DNA of 64,000 bases from Streptomyces sp. NRRL S-244. GTDB taxonomy: Bacteria; Actinomycetota; Actinomycetes; Streptomycetales; Streptomycetaceae. Under the pieces are notes generated by a model. The model did not search any database and was not told the DNA's origin. It saw nothing but the letters and a program-made list of their open reading frames with translations. Where the stretch lies: contig NZ_JOCX01000008.1 in the NCBI RefSeq assembly GCF_000717915.1, positions 323,574-387,573 of the forward strand, written 5' to 3'. The position numbers and the translations under genes were made by a program. This document shows positions 44,846 to 53,206 of the stretch, in pieces; positions within the stretch are counted from its first letter, which is position 1, and each line of letters begins with the position of its first letter.

Positions 44846-45910
44846 ATGACTGTCTGTGCCATCGAGATCACGACGACGGCCCCGTTCACCATCGCGGCGG
44901 ACGGGTCGTACGCGGCCCGGCTGGCCGGGGACGGGGAGGCCCGCTACCCGGAGCGCTGGACCCTGGCCGGGCCCGAGCCGTATGCGGTGCCGCTGCCGCT
45001 CGCGCAGCCCGAGGAGGCCGACAGCGAGGTGCTGGCGCTGGCCGACGGCCGGGTGCTGATCCACCGGCGGGTCGCGCAGCGGCACGCCTTCGCGCTGCTG
45101 TACCCGACGGGCGGCGCCGCGGCCGGGCCGCGGACCGGGGAGCTCCCGCTGGGCTCGGTGGACCCCGGGGGCGAAGAGGTACGGGTGTCCCTGCTGCCCC
45201 CGTCCCCGGACGGATGCGGCGCCTTCGCCCTGGCCGCGTCGGCCGCCGGGACCACGGTCTGGCAGGTGGCCGGGGGCCCCTTCGGGCCGGTCGCCCGGAT
45301 CCCGGGCCGCTGCTCCGGCGGCGTCTGGCTGGACCGGGCGGGCCGGATGCTGGCGCTGGACCGCGAGCTGGACGGCACCACCAAGGCCGTCGCGGTGGAC
45401 CTGGGCCGGGGCGGCGAGGTCTCCCCGCTGCTCCAGATCGCGGAGGGCAGCGACGACCGGCTCCTGCTGGCCGACCCCGACAGCGGGCTGCTGCTGATCC
45501 GCTCGGACGCCCCGGGCGAACCGCGCCTGGGCTGGGGGGTGCTGGGCAGCTCGCTCCCGGTGCGCTTCCCCGAGTGCCTGCGGGGGGAGGCGGGGACCCC
45601 GTTCGCCGTGCAGCCGGGCCAGGCCCTGATGCCGGAGACCTGCGGGGTCGCGCTCCGGCTGGAGGGCGGTGGGATCGGCCTGTGGCGGCCCGCCGACCGG
45701 CACGTGTTCCGGCTCGCCGCGCCCGAAGGCTGGCTCGGCACCGGGCTGTGGAGCCCGCAGGGCCGCCTGCACCTCCCGTACGCGACCCCCGGGACCCCCT
45801 GCGGGATCGCGGGGCTGACCCTGCCGGTGTCCCCGCCGCCCCCGGTCCGGCTGGACCCGCCGCCGCCGGCCGCGCCGCGCCCCGTACCCCTGCAACAGGC
45901 CCCGCTGTAG
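44846..45910 (+). CDS. Uncharacterised beta-rich protein, possibly a propeller
   Basis: 354 residues from ATG 44846, with an excellent GGAGGTGA 8 nt upstream. No signal peptide or membrane segment. The sequence alternates short strands and Gly/Asp turns with repeated units such as VLALADGRVLIHRR, GRMLALDRELDGTTK and LLLADPDSGLLLIRS, the rhythm of a beta-propeller. It ends in a Pro-rich tail. I recognise no named family. It is divergent from the siderophore lipoprotein gene but has its own leader, so iron control is possible and untested. Confidence 0.7.
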   Translation: MTVCAIEITTTAPFTIAADGSYAARLAGDGEARYPERWTLAGPEPYAVPLPLAQPEEADSEVLALADGRVLIHRRVAQRHAFALLYPTGGAAAGPRTGELPLGSVDPGGEEVRVSLLPPSPDGCGAFALAASAAGTTVWQVAGGPFGPVARIPGRCSGGVWLDRAGRMLALDRELDGTTKAVAVDLGRGGEVSPLLQIAEGSDDRLLLADPDSGLLLIRSDAPGEPRLGWGVLGSSLPVRFPECLRGEAGTPFAVQPGQALMPETCGVALRLEGGGIGLWRPADRHVFRLAAPEGWLGTGLWSPQGRLHLPYATPGTPCGIAGLTLPVSPPPPVRLDPPPPAAPRPVPLQQAPL

Positions 45911-45949
45911 CGGGGCCCGCGACAAGAGCCCGCCGCCGGACACTCCCCC

Positions 45950-46891
45950 CTAGTCGTGCTTGAGGCCCAGGACCTCCGCCGCGGCGAACGTTTCGCCCGC
46001 CGGGCGGGAGTCGTAGTGAGGGGTGAGCAGTCCGTCCAGTTCCTCGTAGGAGAAGGCCTCCTTCGCGGTGTCGAACTTCGCGGCCACCTTCGGGCGTTCC
46101 ATCACGACGACGATCCCGCCGTGCACGACGAACAGCTGCCCGTTGGCCTTCGCCGAGGCCGGCGAGGCCAGGTAGCCGACCAGCGGGGCCACGTGCTCGG
46201 GGGCCAGCGGGTCGAGCTTGCCGTCCTCCGGGAGCTGGAAGCCGGCGAAGACGTCCTCCGTCATGCGGGTCCGGGCGCGCGGGCAGATGGCGTTGGCCGT
46301 CACCCCGTACTTGGCGAGGGCCAGGGCGGTCGAGGTGGTCAGGCCCACGATGCCGCCCTTGGCCGCCGCGTAGTTCGGCTGGCCGGCCGAGCCGCCGAGG
46401 AAGGCCTCGGAGGAGGTGTTGACGATCCGGCCGTAGACCGGTCCGCCCGCCGCCTTCGACCGCTCGCGCCAGTGGACGGAGGCGAAGTGCGTCGTGTTGA
46501 AGTGGCCCTTGAGGTGGACCCGGATCACCGAGTCCCACTCCTCCTCCGACATGGAGAAGACCATCCGGTCGCGCAGGATGCCCGCGTTGTTGACCAGGAC
46601 GTCGAGCTTCCCGAAGCTGGTGACCGCCAGCTCGACCAGCTCGCGCGCCTGCTCGAAGTCGGCCACGTCGCCGAGGTGCGCCACCGCCTGCCCGCCCGCG
46701 GCGCGGATCTCCGCGGCCACCTCCTCCGCAGGGGCGGCCGAGGCCTCTCCGGAGCCGTCCCGTCCGCTCTGGCCGAAGTCGTTGACGACCACGCTCGCGC
46801 CGAGCCGCGCGAGCTCGATCGCCTCGGCCCGGCCGAGCCCGCGGCCGGCGCCGGTGACGATGGCGGACAGGCCCTCAAGTGGGAGTGACAT
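45950..46891 (-). CDS. SDR-family 3-hydroxyacyl-CoA dehydrogenase (MFE-2/Hsd4A-like)
   Basis: 313 residues. The N-terminal SDR has VTGAGRGLGRAEAIELARLGASVVVNDFG, where the Asp after strand 2 suggests NAD+. NNAG is in VLVNNAGILRD, and the catalytic Ser and Tyr-Lys are in IVNTSSEAFLGG and NYAAAKGG. The DRMVFSMSEEEWDSVIRVHLKGHFNTT stretch is the hallmark of the dehydrogenase part of peroxisomal multifunctional enzyme 2 and of mycobacterial Hsd4A-like enzymes of sterol side-chain oxidation. It would oxidise the 3-hydroxyacyl-CoA made by the MaoC hydratase. Last gene of the MaoC-ADH-SDR operon, preceded by a KstR-type operator. Confidence 0.85.
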   Translation of the reverse strand: MSLPLEGLSAIVTGAGRGLGRAEAIELARLGASVVVNDFGQSGRDGSGEASAAPAEEVAAEIRAAGGQAVAHLGDVADFEQARELVELAVTSFGKLDVLVNNAGILRDRMVFSMSEEEWDSVIRVHLKGHFNTTHFASVHWRERSKAAGGPVYGRIVNTSSEAFLGGSAGQPNYAAAKGGIVGLTTSTALALAKYGVTANAICPRARTRMTEDVFAGFQLPEDGKLDPLAPEHVAPLVGYLASPASAKANGQLFVVHGGIVVVMERPKVAAKFDTAKEAFSYEELDGLLTPHYDSRPAGETFAAAEVLGLKHD

Positions 46892-46932
46892 CTACCGGAT
46901 TCCTCTCAGAGCTCTTGGATCGGTCGGGATGC

Positions 46933-48012
46933 TCAGAGTTCGATGCAGGTGCGCAGGGCCACACCCGTACGCATCTGGTCGAGGGCGTCGTTGATCTCGC
47001 CGAGGTGCACCCGGTGCGTGATCAGGCCCGCCAGGTCCACCCGGCCCGCCCGCCACAGCGCGATGGTGCGCTCGTACGAGCGGAGCACGTCCCCGCCCCC
47101 GTACATCGACGGCAGGATCTTCTTCTCGTCGAAGAACAGCGAGAACATGTTGACCGAGTAGTTGTCGTCGAGCGCGCCCGCGCCGACCACGACGACGGAT
47201 CCGCCGCGCCGGGTCATCTCGTACGCGGTGTGCGTGGTCGCGGACTTGCCGACGACCTCGAAGACGTAGTCGAAGCCCTCGCCGGCCGTGATCCGGTTCT
47301 TGGCGTCGCCGAAGGCCTCCGGTGCGACCGCCTCGGTGGCGCCGAAGCGGAGCGCCGCCTCGCGCCGGGAGGCCACCGGGTCCACGGCGATGATCTGCGC
47401 CGCGCCCTGCACCTTGGCGCCCTGGATGACGGAGATGCCGACGCCGCCGCAGCCGATGACGGCGACCGAGGACCCGGCCTCCACCTTGGCGGTGTTGATG
47501 GCGGCGCCGAGGCCCGTGGTCACCCCGCAGCCGATCAGCGCGGCGATGTCGTACGGCAGGTCGTCGGGGATCGGCACGGCGCACGCGGCGGGCACGACCA
47601 TCTCCTCGGCGAAGGTGCCGGTGCCGGCGAAGCCGAAGATGTCCCCGCCGCCCGCGCGGCGGAAGTTGGGCGTGGCCACGTTCGCGAAGGACTCCAGGCA
47701 CAGGTGGCCCTGGCCGCGCTTGCAGGCGGGGCAGTGTCCGCACGGCGGCAGCCAGCAGACGAGGACCCGGTCGCCGATGGCGTGGGTCGTGACCCCGTCG
47801 CCGACGTCGACGATCTCGCCCGAGCCCTCGTGGCCGGGTATGAAGGGCGCGGGCTGCGGCAGCACGCCGCTCATCGCGGACAGGTCCGAGTGGCACAGGC
47901 CGGTGGCCTTGATGCGGATCTTGACCTTGCCGGGGCCGAAGCCCGCGGTCTCCATGTCGTCGACGACCTCGAGCTTGTCCTGGCCTATCTCGCTCTGCAG
48001 TGCTGCGCGCAC
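46933..48012 (-). CDS. Zinc-dependent alcohol dehydrogenase (MDR family)
   Basis: 359 residues. Catalytic zinc ligands are in TGLCHSDL (Cys, with His) and PGHEGSGEI (His-Glu). The structural-zinc loop is CGHCPACKRGQGHLC, with four Cys. NAD+ binding is in VAVIGCGGVGISVIQGAK, followed by IIAVDPVASRREAA (Asp, NAD preference). This is the group containing mycobacterial AdhD and similar long-chain or aldehyde-linked enzymes. In a beta-oxidation operon it may oxidise an alcohol or aldehyde end of the side chain before CoA activation; no sequence feature fixes the substrate. Second gene of the operon, 34 bp after the MaoC gene. Confidence 0.88.
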   Translation of the reverse strand: MRAALQSEIGQDKLEVVDDMETAGFGPGKVKIRIKATGLCHSDLSAMSGVLPQPAPFIPGHEGSGEIVDVGDGVTTHAIGDRVLVCWLPPCGHCPACKRGQGHLCLESFANVATPNFRRAGGGDIFGFAGTGTFAEEMVVPAACAVPIPDDLPYDIAALIGCGVTTGLGAAINTAKVEAGSSVAVIGCGGVGISVIQGAKVQGAAQIIAVDPVASRREAALRFGATEAVAPEAFGDAKNRITAGEGFDYVFEVVGKSATTHTAYEMTRRGGSVVVVGAGALDDNYSVNMFSLFFDEKKILPSMYGGGDVLRSYERTIALWRAGRVDLAGLITHRVHLGEINDALDQMRTGVALRTCIEL

Positions 48013-48046
48013 GGTGCGGCTCCTTGTGTGTCGCGAAGGTCGGGCG

Positions 48047-48901
48047 TTACGCGTGTTCGACGACGGTGTCGGCGAGGACCGGCGCGTCGTCCCGTTCGAC
48101 GGCGGTCACCGCGACCCGGACCTGCCCGGGCTCCTCCCACATCCGGATCCGCAGGGTCTCGCCCGGGAAGACGATCCCGGCGAACCGCGTGCGGTAGGCG
48201 CGCACCCGCGAGACGTCCCCGCCGAGCGCCGTGTCGACGACGGCCTTGAGGGTCATCCCGTACGAGCACAGGCCGTGGAGGATCGGCCGGTCGAAGCCGG
48301 CCAGCTTGGCGAACTCGGGGTCCGCGTGCAGGGGGTTCCAGTCGCCGGACAGCCGGTACAGGAGCGCCTGCTCCTCGCGGATGTGCCGCTCCTCGACCCG
48401 GTCGGGCGCCCGCTCGGGCAGCTCGGACGTGACGGAGGGGCCGCGCTCTCCGCCGAAGCCGCCCTCGCCCCGTACGAAGATCTGCGCGTCGCTGGTCCAG
48501 AGCGGCCCGTCGGCGTCCGCGACCTCGGTGCGCAGCACGATCACGGCGGCCTTGCCCTTGTCGTAGAGGGCGGCGACCTTGGCAGAGGAGGTGGCGCTGC
48601 CCTTGACCGGGATGGGCCGGTGCAGCTCGATGGACTGGCCGCCGTGCAGGACGTTGGCGAGGTTGACCTCGATCCCGGGGGCGGCGAGGCCGCCCAGCAT
48701 GGCCATGCCGGCGCCGGCGACGGTCGCGAAGCTGGGGAGTACGTGGAGCTTGGACTCCAGGGTGTAGCGCAGTTCGTCGGGGTCGGTGGCAGGGCGGCCG
48801 GCGCCGAGGCCGAGGTGGTAGAGCTGGATGTCCTTGTGGTCCCAGGCGATGTCCCCCCGGCGGGGGTCTGCGGCGAGGGCCCTGGCGGCATCGATCGGCA
48901 T
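48047..48901 (-). CDS. MaoC-type double hot-dog enoyl-CoA hydratase
   Basis: 284 residues with two hot-dog folds. The N-terminal half is the degenerate lid-like copy (YTLESKLHVLPSFATVAG). The C-terminal half holds the hydratase-2 motif in YRLSGDWNPLHADPEFAKLAGFDRPILHGLCSYG, with the catalytic Asp and His. Length and two-fold architecture match R-specific hydratases of the MFE-2 and ChsH3 type. It hydrates 2-enoyl-CoA to the 3R-hydroxyacyl-CoA used by the SDR. First gene of the operon; AAGGAG upstream. The leader carries a long hairpin and a perfect KstR-type palindrome. Confidence 0.87.
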   Translation of the reverse strand: MPIDAARALAADPRRGDIAWDHKDIQLYHLGLGAGRPATDPDELRYTLESKLHVLPSFATVAGAGMAMLGGLAAPGIEVNLANVLHGGQSIELHRPIPVKGSATSSAKVAALYDKGKAAVIVLRTEVADADGPLWTSDAQIFVRGEGGFGGERGPSVTSELPERAPDRVEERHIREEQALLYRLSGDWNPLHADPEFAKLAGFDRPILHGLCSYGMTLKAVVDTALGGDVSRVRAYRTRFAGIVFPGETLRIRMWEEPGQVRVAVTAVERDDAPVLADTVVEHA

Positions 48902-48978
48902 TGAGGATGCTGCTCCTTGTTCGGTTCTTCGGCTTCGGTTCTTCGGCTGTTCGGTTCTTCGGTTCCCATTGCGTGGAA

Positions 48979-49020
48979 GACCTCGGTGCGGCCGTCCGCA
49001 CCGTCGGCCGCACCGAGGTC
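48979..49020 (-). promoter_or_regulatory. 15-bp hairpin in the 5' leader of the MaoC operon
   Basis: GACCTCGGTGCGGCC (48979-48993) pairs perfectly with GGCCGCACCGAGGTC (49006-49020) around a 12-nt loop. It lies between the KstR-type operator and the MaoC start. Three copies of GGTTCTTCGG (48923, 48937, 48953) lie between it and the start. It may be an attenuator or an mRNA-stabilising stem. Confidence 0.6.
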
Positions 49021-49041
49021 GTTTGCGGGACCGGTTCGGTT

Positions 49042-49057
49042 CTAGAACGCGTTCTAG
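49042..49057 (-). promoter_or_regulatory. KstR-type operator upstream of the MaoC-ADH-SDR operon
   Basis: CTAGAACGCGTTCTAG, a perfect 16-bp palindrome. The core TAGAACGCGTTCTA fits the mycobacterial KstR consensus TNNAACNNGTTNNA at every fixed position. It lies 141 bp before the MaoC start and 128 bp before the divergent pseudo-receiver gene. Confidence 0.75.
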
Positions 49058-49184
49058 GGCCGAGCGGTGAGGAATGTATAACGCACGCCCCAGCAGTTGG
49101 GAAGACTCCTGACTCCACGTCAGGATGAGCTTGGCCGAGGCGTGTTGCCGGGCCCGCGCAAGGCGCCGCCCCTAGGCTGGCCGC

Positions 49185-49553
49185 GTGGACGAGATGCCGG
49201 TGAACCACCGCCCCGCCAGGTCCCTGCGGGTGCTGCTGTTCCCGCCGGACCCGGCGCTGGCGCTGCGGCTGGGGCTGCAGCCGGACATCGAGGTGGTGGC
49301 CTCGGCGCTGGCGCGGCCGGCCGTGGCCCTGGTGGAGGAGCTCGCGTCGGTGACGGCGCTGCTGGCGGAGGACCCGGAGTGCCGGGTGCTGGTGCTGACC
49401 GGTTCGGCGCATCCGGGGCTGCGGGACGCGGCGCTGGCGGCGGGCGCGGCGGGCCTGGTCCTGCGCGACGGCCCCCTGGAGGACCTGGCGGAATCCATCC
49501 GCGCCGCCTCCCGCGGCGAAACGGTCGTCGACCCGTCCCTGACGGACCCGTAG
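49185..49553 (+). CDS. Stand-alone NarL-type pseudo-receiver protein
   Basis: 122 residues from GTG 49185. The order of segments follows the receiver domain of NarL/LuxR response regulators: RSLRVLLFPPDPALALRLGL (first strand and helix), RVLVLTGSAHPGLRDAALAAGAAGLVLRDGPLEDLAESIRAASRGETVVDPSL (strands 4-5 and last helices). The region that should carry the phospho-acceptor Asp reads ECRVLVLTG, and no DNA-binding domain follows. I infer an unphosphorylated protein-interaction module or the decayed remnant of a regulator. Divergent from the MaoC operon across the KstR-type site. Confidence 0.65.
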   Translation: MDEMPVNHRPARSLRVLLFPPDPALALRLGLQPDIEVVASALARPAVALVEELASVTALLAEDPECRVLVLTGSAHPGLRDAALAAGAAGLVLRDGPLEDLAESIRAASRGETVVDPSLTDP

Positions 49554-49564
49554 CCGCGCCCGGC

Positions 49565-49624
49565 CGCCACCCCGTGGCCCCTGCCACCACCCCGCGGCCC
49601 CCTGCCACCACCCCCGCGGCCCCG
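49565..49624. repeat. GC-rich tandem repeat between convergent genes
   Basis: Three imperfect copies of a ~20-bp unit of the form GCCACCACCCCGCGGCCCCCT fill the gap between the pseudo-receiver and thiolase genes. It probably doubles as terminator sequence. Confidence 0.65.
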
Positions 49625-49632
49625 CCCGGCCG

Positions 49633-50826
49633 CTACCTCCGCAGCAGGGTCACCACCGCCGCTCCGCCCAGGCCTATGTTGTGGGCCAGCCCGACCCGGG
49701 CCCGCGGGACCTGGCGGGGGCCGGCCTGGCCCCGTAGCTGCCAGACCAGCTCCGCCGCCTGCGCCAGCCCCGTCGCTCCCAGCGGGTGGCCCTTCGAGAT
49801 CAGGCCCCCGGAGGGGTTCACCACCCACCGCCCGCCGTACGTGGTCGCCCCCGCCTCCACCAGCTTCCCGGCGGCGCCCTCCTCGCACATGCCCAGCGCC
49901 TCGTACGTCAGCAGCTCGTTGATCGAGAAGCAGTCGTGCAGCTCGATCACGTCCACGTCCTCGATCCCGAGTCCGGACGCCGAGAACACCCGCCGCCCCG
50001 CCGCCTGCGTCATCGGCTTGCCGACCACGTCGATGCACGAGCCGGAGGCGAACGAGGCCTCCGTGTCCGTCGTCATCGCCTGCGCGACGATCTCCACCGC
50101 CTTGTCGTGCAGCCCGTGCCGCACCACGAACCGCTCCGACACCACCACCGCGGCCGCCGCCCCGTCCGAGGTCGGCGAGCACTGCAGCTTCGTCAGCGGC
50201 GCGTGGATCGGCTTGGCCCCGAGGATCTCGTCCACCGTGTACACGTCCTGGAACTGGGCGTTCGGGTTGTTCGCCGAGTGCCGGTGGTTCTTCGCCCCGA
50301 CCATCGCCAGCTGCGCCGCCGTGGTCCCGTACCGCTCCATGTGCTCGCGGGCCGCGTTCCCGAAGATCTGCGCGGTCGGCGGGGACATCTCGAAGCCGTG
50401 CCCGGCGGCCATGATCCCGTAGTGCCGGGCGACCGGCGAGGTCTTGAAGTCGGAGCCCGCGTCGGCGCCGCCGCCCAGCGCGCCCTTCTTCATCTTCTCG
50501 AAGCCCAGCGCCAGCACGCAGTCGCTGATCCCGCCCTCCACGAACTGGCGCGCCATCATCAGCGCCGTCGACCCCGTCGCGCAGTTGTTGTTCACGTTGT
50601 AGACCGGGACCCCGGTCAGCCCCAGTTCGTACGCGGCCCGCTGGCCGGCCGTGGAAGCCTGGAAGCAGTACCCCACCGGCACCTGTTCCACCTGGTCGTA
50701 CGCGATCCCCGCGTCCGCCAGCGCCGCCGTCCCCGCCTCCTTCGCCATGTCCCAGTACTGCCAGTCCCGCGACTCCGGCTTCTCGAACTTCGTCATGCCG
50801 ACGCCCACGATGTACGACTTCATCAC
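49633..50826 (-). CDS. SCP-x-type thiolase (lipid-transfer protein family)
   Basis: 397 residues of the sterol-carrier-protein-x thiolase class. It begins [18 protein letters not shown], has the nucleophile Cys in [26 protein letters not shown] in the usual position, the [10 protein letters not shown] loop and the second active-site His in [11 protein letters not shown]. This closely follows mycobacterial Ltp-type thiolases and the thiolase half of animal SCPx, which cleave branched 3-ketoacyl-CoA such as sterol side chains. No SCP2 lipid-binding domain is fused. It sits 9 bp after the fused acyl-CoA dehydrogenase and would act last in the same spiral. Confidence 0.9.
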   Translation of the reverse strand: MMKSYIVGVGMTKFEKPESRDWQYWDMAKEAGTAALADAGIAYDQVEQVPVGYCFQASTAGQRAAYELGLTGVPVYNVNNNCATGSTALMMARQFVEGGISDCVLALGFEKMKKGALGGGADAGSDFKTSPVARHYGIMAAGHGFEMSPPTAQIFGNAAREHMERYGTTAAQLAMVGAKNHRHSANNPNAQFQDVYTVDEILGAKPIHAPLTKLQCSPTSDGAAAAVVVSERFVVRHGLHDKAVEIVAQAMTTDTEASFASGSCIDVVGKPMTQAAGRRVFSASGLGIEDVDVIELHDCFSINELLTYEALGMCEEGAAGKLVEAGATTYGGRWVVNPSGGLISKGHPLGATGLAQAAELVWQLRGQAGPRQVPRARVGLAHNIGLGGAAVVTLLRR

Positions 50827-50835
50827 TGATGCCCT

Positions 50836-52986
50836 TCAGTCCCTGGGAAGGCCGAGGATCCGCTCGGCGACGACGTTGAGCTGGACCTGTGTGGTGCCCC
50901 CGGCGATGGTCAGGCAGCGGGACATGAGCATCCCGTGCACCGCCCGCTCCCCCGCCCCCTCCCGCACCGCGCCCGCCGGGCCCAGCAGTTCGAGCGCGAG
51001 CTCGGCGGTCCGCTGCTGGTGCGGGGTCTGGACGAGCTTGCGCACGGAAGCACCGGCGCCCGGCTCCAGCCCCGACACCTGCTGGAGCGTGGTGCGCAGC
51101 CCGATGCAGGCCAGGGCGTGCGCCTCGGCGGTGAGCGCCCCGATCCGCGCCCGGTACGCGCCGTCCAGTCCGGCCGAGCGGGCGATCAGCGCCTCCAGCC
51201 CCGTGTCGAAGGTCATCTGGTCGGCCATGTGGACCCGCTCGTTGCCGAGCGTGTTGCGGGCGATCTTCCAGCCGTCATCGGGCGCGCCGACGAGCGCGTC
51301 CGCGGGCAGCAGGACGTCGTCGAACCAGACCTCGTTGAACAGGGCCTCGCCGGTGATCTCCTTGAGCGGGCGCACGTCGATGCCGGGGGTGCCCCGCATG
51401 TCGACCACGAAGTAGCCCAGCCCCTTGTGCTTGGGGGCGGCCGGGTCGGTCCGGGCCAACAGGATCCCGAAGTCGGCGCTGTGCGCGGAACTCGTCCAGA
51501 CCTTCTGGCCGTTGACCCTCCAGGAGCCGTCCTCCGTGCGCTCCGCCCTGGTCCGCAGCGAGGCCAGGTCCGAGCCCGCCCCCGGCTCGGAGAAGAGCTG
51601 GCACCAGGTGACGTCCCCGCGCAGGGTCGCCCGTACGTACTCCTCCCGCTGCGCCTCCGTGCCGTACGCGAGCAGTGAGGGCACGACCCAGGTGGCGATC
51701 CCGAGGTCGGCGACCTTGACCCCGGCCGCCGCCAGTTCCTGCTGGACGACTAGCTGTTCGACGGGGCCGGCGCCGAGCCCGTACGGGGGCGGCAGGTACG
51801 GCGCCGCGTACCCGGTGGGGGCCAGGATCCGGCGGGCGGCGGCCGGATCGAGGCCGCGCGCGTCCTCGATGGCGGTGCGCGCCCGGCTCCGGTACGCCTC
51901 CGCCCGCGCCGGGAGTTCGAGGCGCAGCTCCCGCCGCGCGCCGTCGGCCGCGAGCCGCACCGCCCGTACGCGGTGCCCGTCCCCGGCGCCGAGCAGCTGG
52001 CGGGCGACGATCGCCCGGCGCAGGTGGATGTGGGCGTCGTGCTCCCAGGTGAAGCCGATGCCTCCGAGGATCTGGATGCAGTCCTTGGCGCAGGAGTAGG
52101 CGGCGTCGAGGGCGCTCCCGGCGGCGAGCGCGGCCACGAGCGAGCGCACCTGCGGCGGCTCGTCCGCCGCCTGGGCGGCGTCCCAGGCCAGGGCCCTGGC
52201 CTGTTCGAGGCGTACCAGCATGTCGGCGCACAGGTGCTTGACGCCCTGGAACTGCCCGATGGGGCGGCCGAACTGCTCGCGGACCTTGGCGTACTCGGCG
52301 GCGGTGTGCAGCGCCCAGGCGGCGGTGCCGCAGGCGTCGGCGGCGAACAGCGCGCAGGCCAGGTCCCGGACGAGGGCCGCGTCGAGGCCGAGGAGGCGGC
52401 CGGGTGCCACGGTGACCCCGCGGGCCCGGACCTCGGCGGTGGGCCGGGTGGGGTCGGCGCTGTCGTGCGTACGGATGTCCAGCGCGGCGGCGTCCACGGC
52501 GAACCAGCACGTGCCGTGCGCGGCTTCGGCGGCGAGCAGGACGAGGTCGGCCTCCCCGGCGCCGAGCACCGGGGGCGCGAGCCCGTCGAGCAGGTGCCCG
52601 CCGCCCTCGACGGCGACGGCGGTCAGGCTTCCGGGGCCGAGGGCGACGGCCGCGACGCGGGTGCCGTCGGCCAGGGCCGCGGTGAGCTCGTCCGCGCCGG
52701 CGCGGTCCAGCAGTACGGAGGCCAGCGCGCTGGGCAGGTAGGGCCCGGGCAGCGCCGCCCGGGCGGCTTCCTCGACGGCGACGGCGAGGTCGAGGAGGGT
52801 GCCGCCCTCCAGGTGCGGTGCGAGGAGCCCGGCGGCGGCGAGCCCGTCCCAGTACGCGGGCCGTACGCCGGTCCGCGGCGGGGTCTCCAGCAGTTTGCGC
52901 ACTTCCTCGGGTGGCACGGCGCGCGCTGCCCAGCCGCGCACGGCTTCGGCCAACTCCCGCTGTTCCTGCGTGATTCCGATGCCCAT
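50836..52986 (-). CDS. Fused double acyl-CoA dehydrogenase, FadE34-like
   Basis: 716 residues from ATG 52986, two complete acyl-CoA dehydrogenase units in tandem. The N-terminal unit (~1-355) begins GITQEQRELAEAVRGW and ends with CIQILGGIGFTWEHDAHIHLRRA. The C-terminal unit (~390-716) has WCQLFSEPGAGSDLASLRT, VNGQKVWTSSAH and the closing MLMSRCLTIAGGTTQVQLNVVAERILGLPRD. The same fusion and length are known in mycobacterial FadE34, a KstR-controlled enzyme of cholesterol and bile-acid side-chain oxidation. It would introduce the 2,3-double bond. First gene of an operon with the thiolase, with a KstR-type site 68 bp upstream of the start. Confidence 0.9.
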   Translation of the reverse strand: MGIGITQEQRELAEAVRGWAARAVPPEEVRKLLETPPRTGVRPAYWDGLAAAGLLAPHLEGGTLLDLAVAVEEAARAALPGPYLPSALASVLLDRAGADELTAALADGTRVAAVALGPGSLTAVAVEGGGHLLDGLAPPVLGAGEADLVLLAAEAAHGTCWFAVDAAALDIRTHDSADPTRPTAEVRARGVTVAPGRLLGLDAALVRDLACALFAADACGTAAWALHTAAEYAKVREQFGRPIGQFQGVKHLCADMLVRLEQARALAWDAAQAADEPPQVRSLVAALAAGSALDAAYSCAKDCIQILGGIGFTWEHDAHIHLRRAIVARQLLGAGDGHRVRAVRLAADGARRELRLELPARAEAYRSRARTAIEDARGLDPAAARRILAPTGYAAPYLPPPYGLGAGPVEQLVVQQELAAAGVKVADLGIATWVVPSLLAYGTEAQREEYVRATLRGDVTWCQLFSEPGAGSDLASLRTRAERTEDGSWRVNGQKVWTSSAHSADFGILLARTDPAAPKHKGLGYFVVDMRGTPGIDVRPLKEITGEALFNEVWFDDVLLPADALVGAPDDGWKIARNTLGNERVHMADQMTFDTGLEALIARSAGLDGAYRARIGALTAEAHALACIGLRTTLQQVSGLEPGAGASVRKLVQTPHQQRTAELALELLGPAGAVREGAGERAVHGMLMSRCLTIAGGTTQVQLNVVAERILGLPRD

Positions 52987-53053
52987 ACGGATCCCTGCCG
53001 CCTCTCCGACGCCCCGGCCGGCGCCGGGCGGTCCCCCTGATCGCGGGCCAGAG

Positions 53054-53067
53054 TAGAACACGTTCCA
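53054..53067 (-). promoter_or_regulatory. KstR-type operator upstream of the FadE34-like gene
   Basis: TAGAACACGTTCCA fits TNNAACNNGTTNNA completely. It lies 68 bp before the acyl-CoA dehydrogenase start. A second dyad, TCTGAC-GGAAG-GTCAGA (53069-53085), directly abuts it on the side of the divergent isoprenyl diphosphate synthase gene. Confidence 0.72.
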
Positions 53068-53206
53068 TTCTGACGGAAGGTCAGACGCAGGGCGGCCGGA
53101 AGGGCGTCGCGGAACCGGCCATGTCCGGAAATCGCTCTAGATCCCTCCGCGCCAAATGACCGAATCTGGGGCGTTGACGCCGACCCCAATTCATTTCAGG
53201 AAGGAA

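Noticed and set aside
48541..48969. Possible leader ORF with EEPN repeats ahead of and overlapping MaoC
   Set aside because: Its repeats mirror the GGTTCTTCGG DNA repeat, it overlaps MaoC out of frame, and it has no ribosome-binding site.
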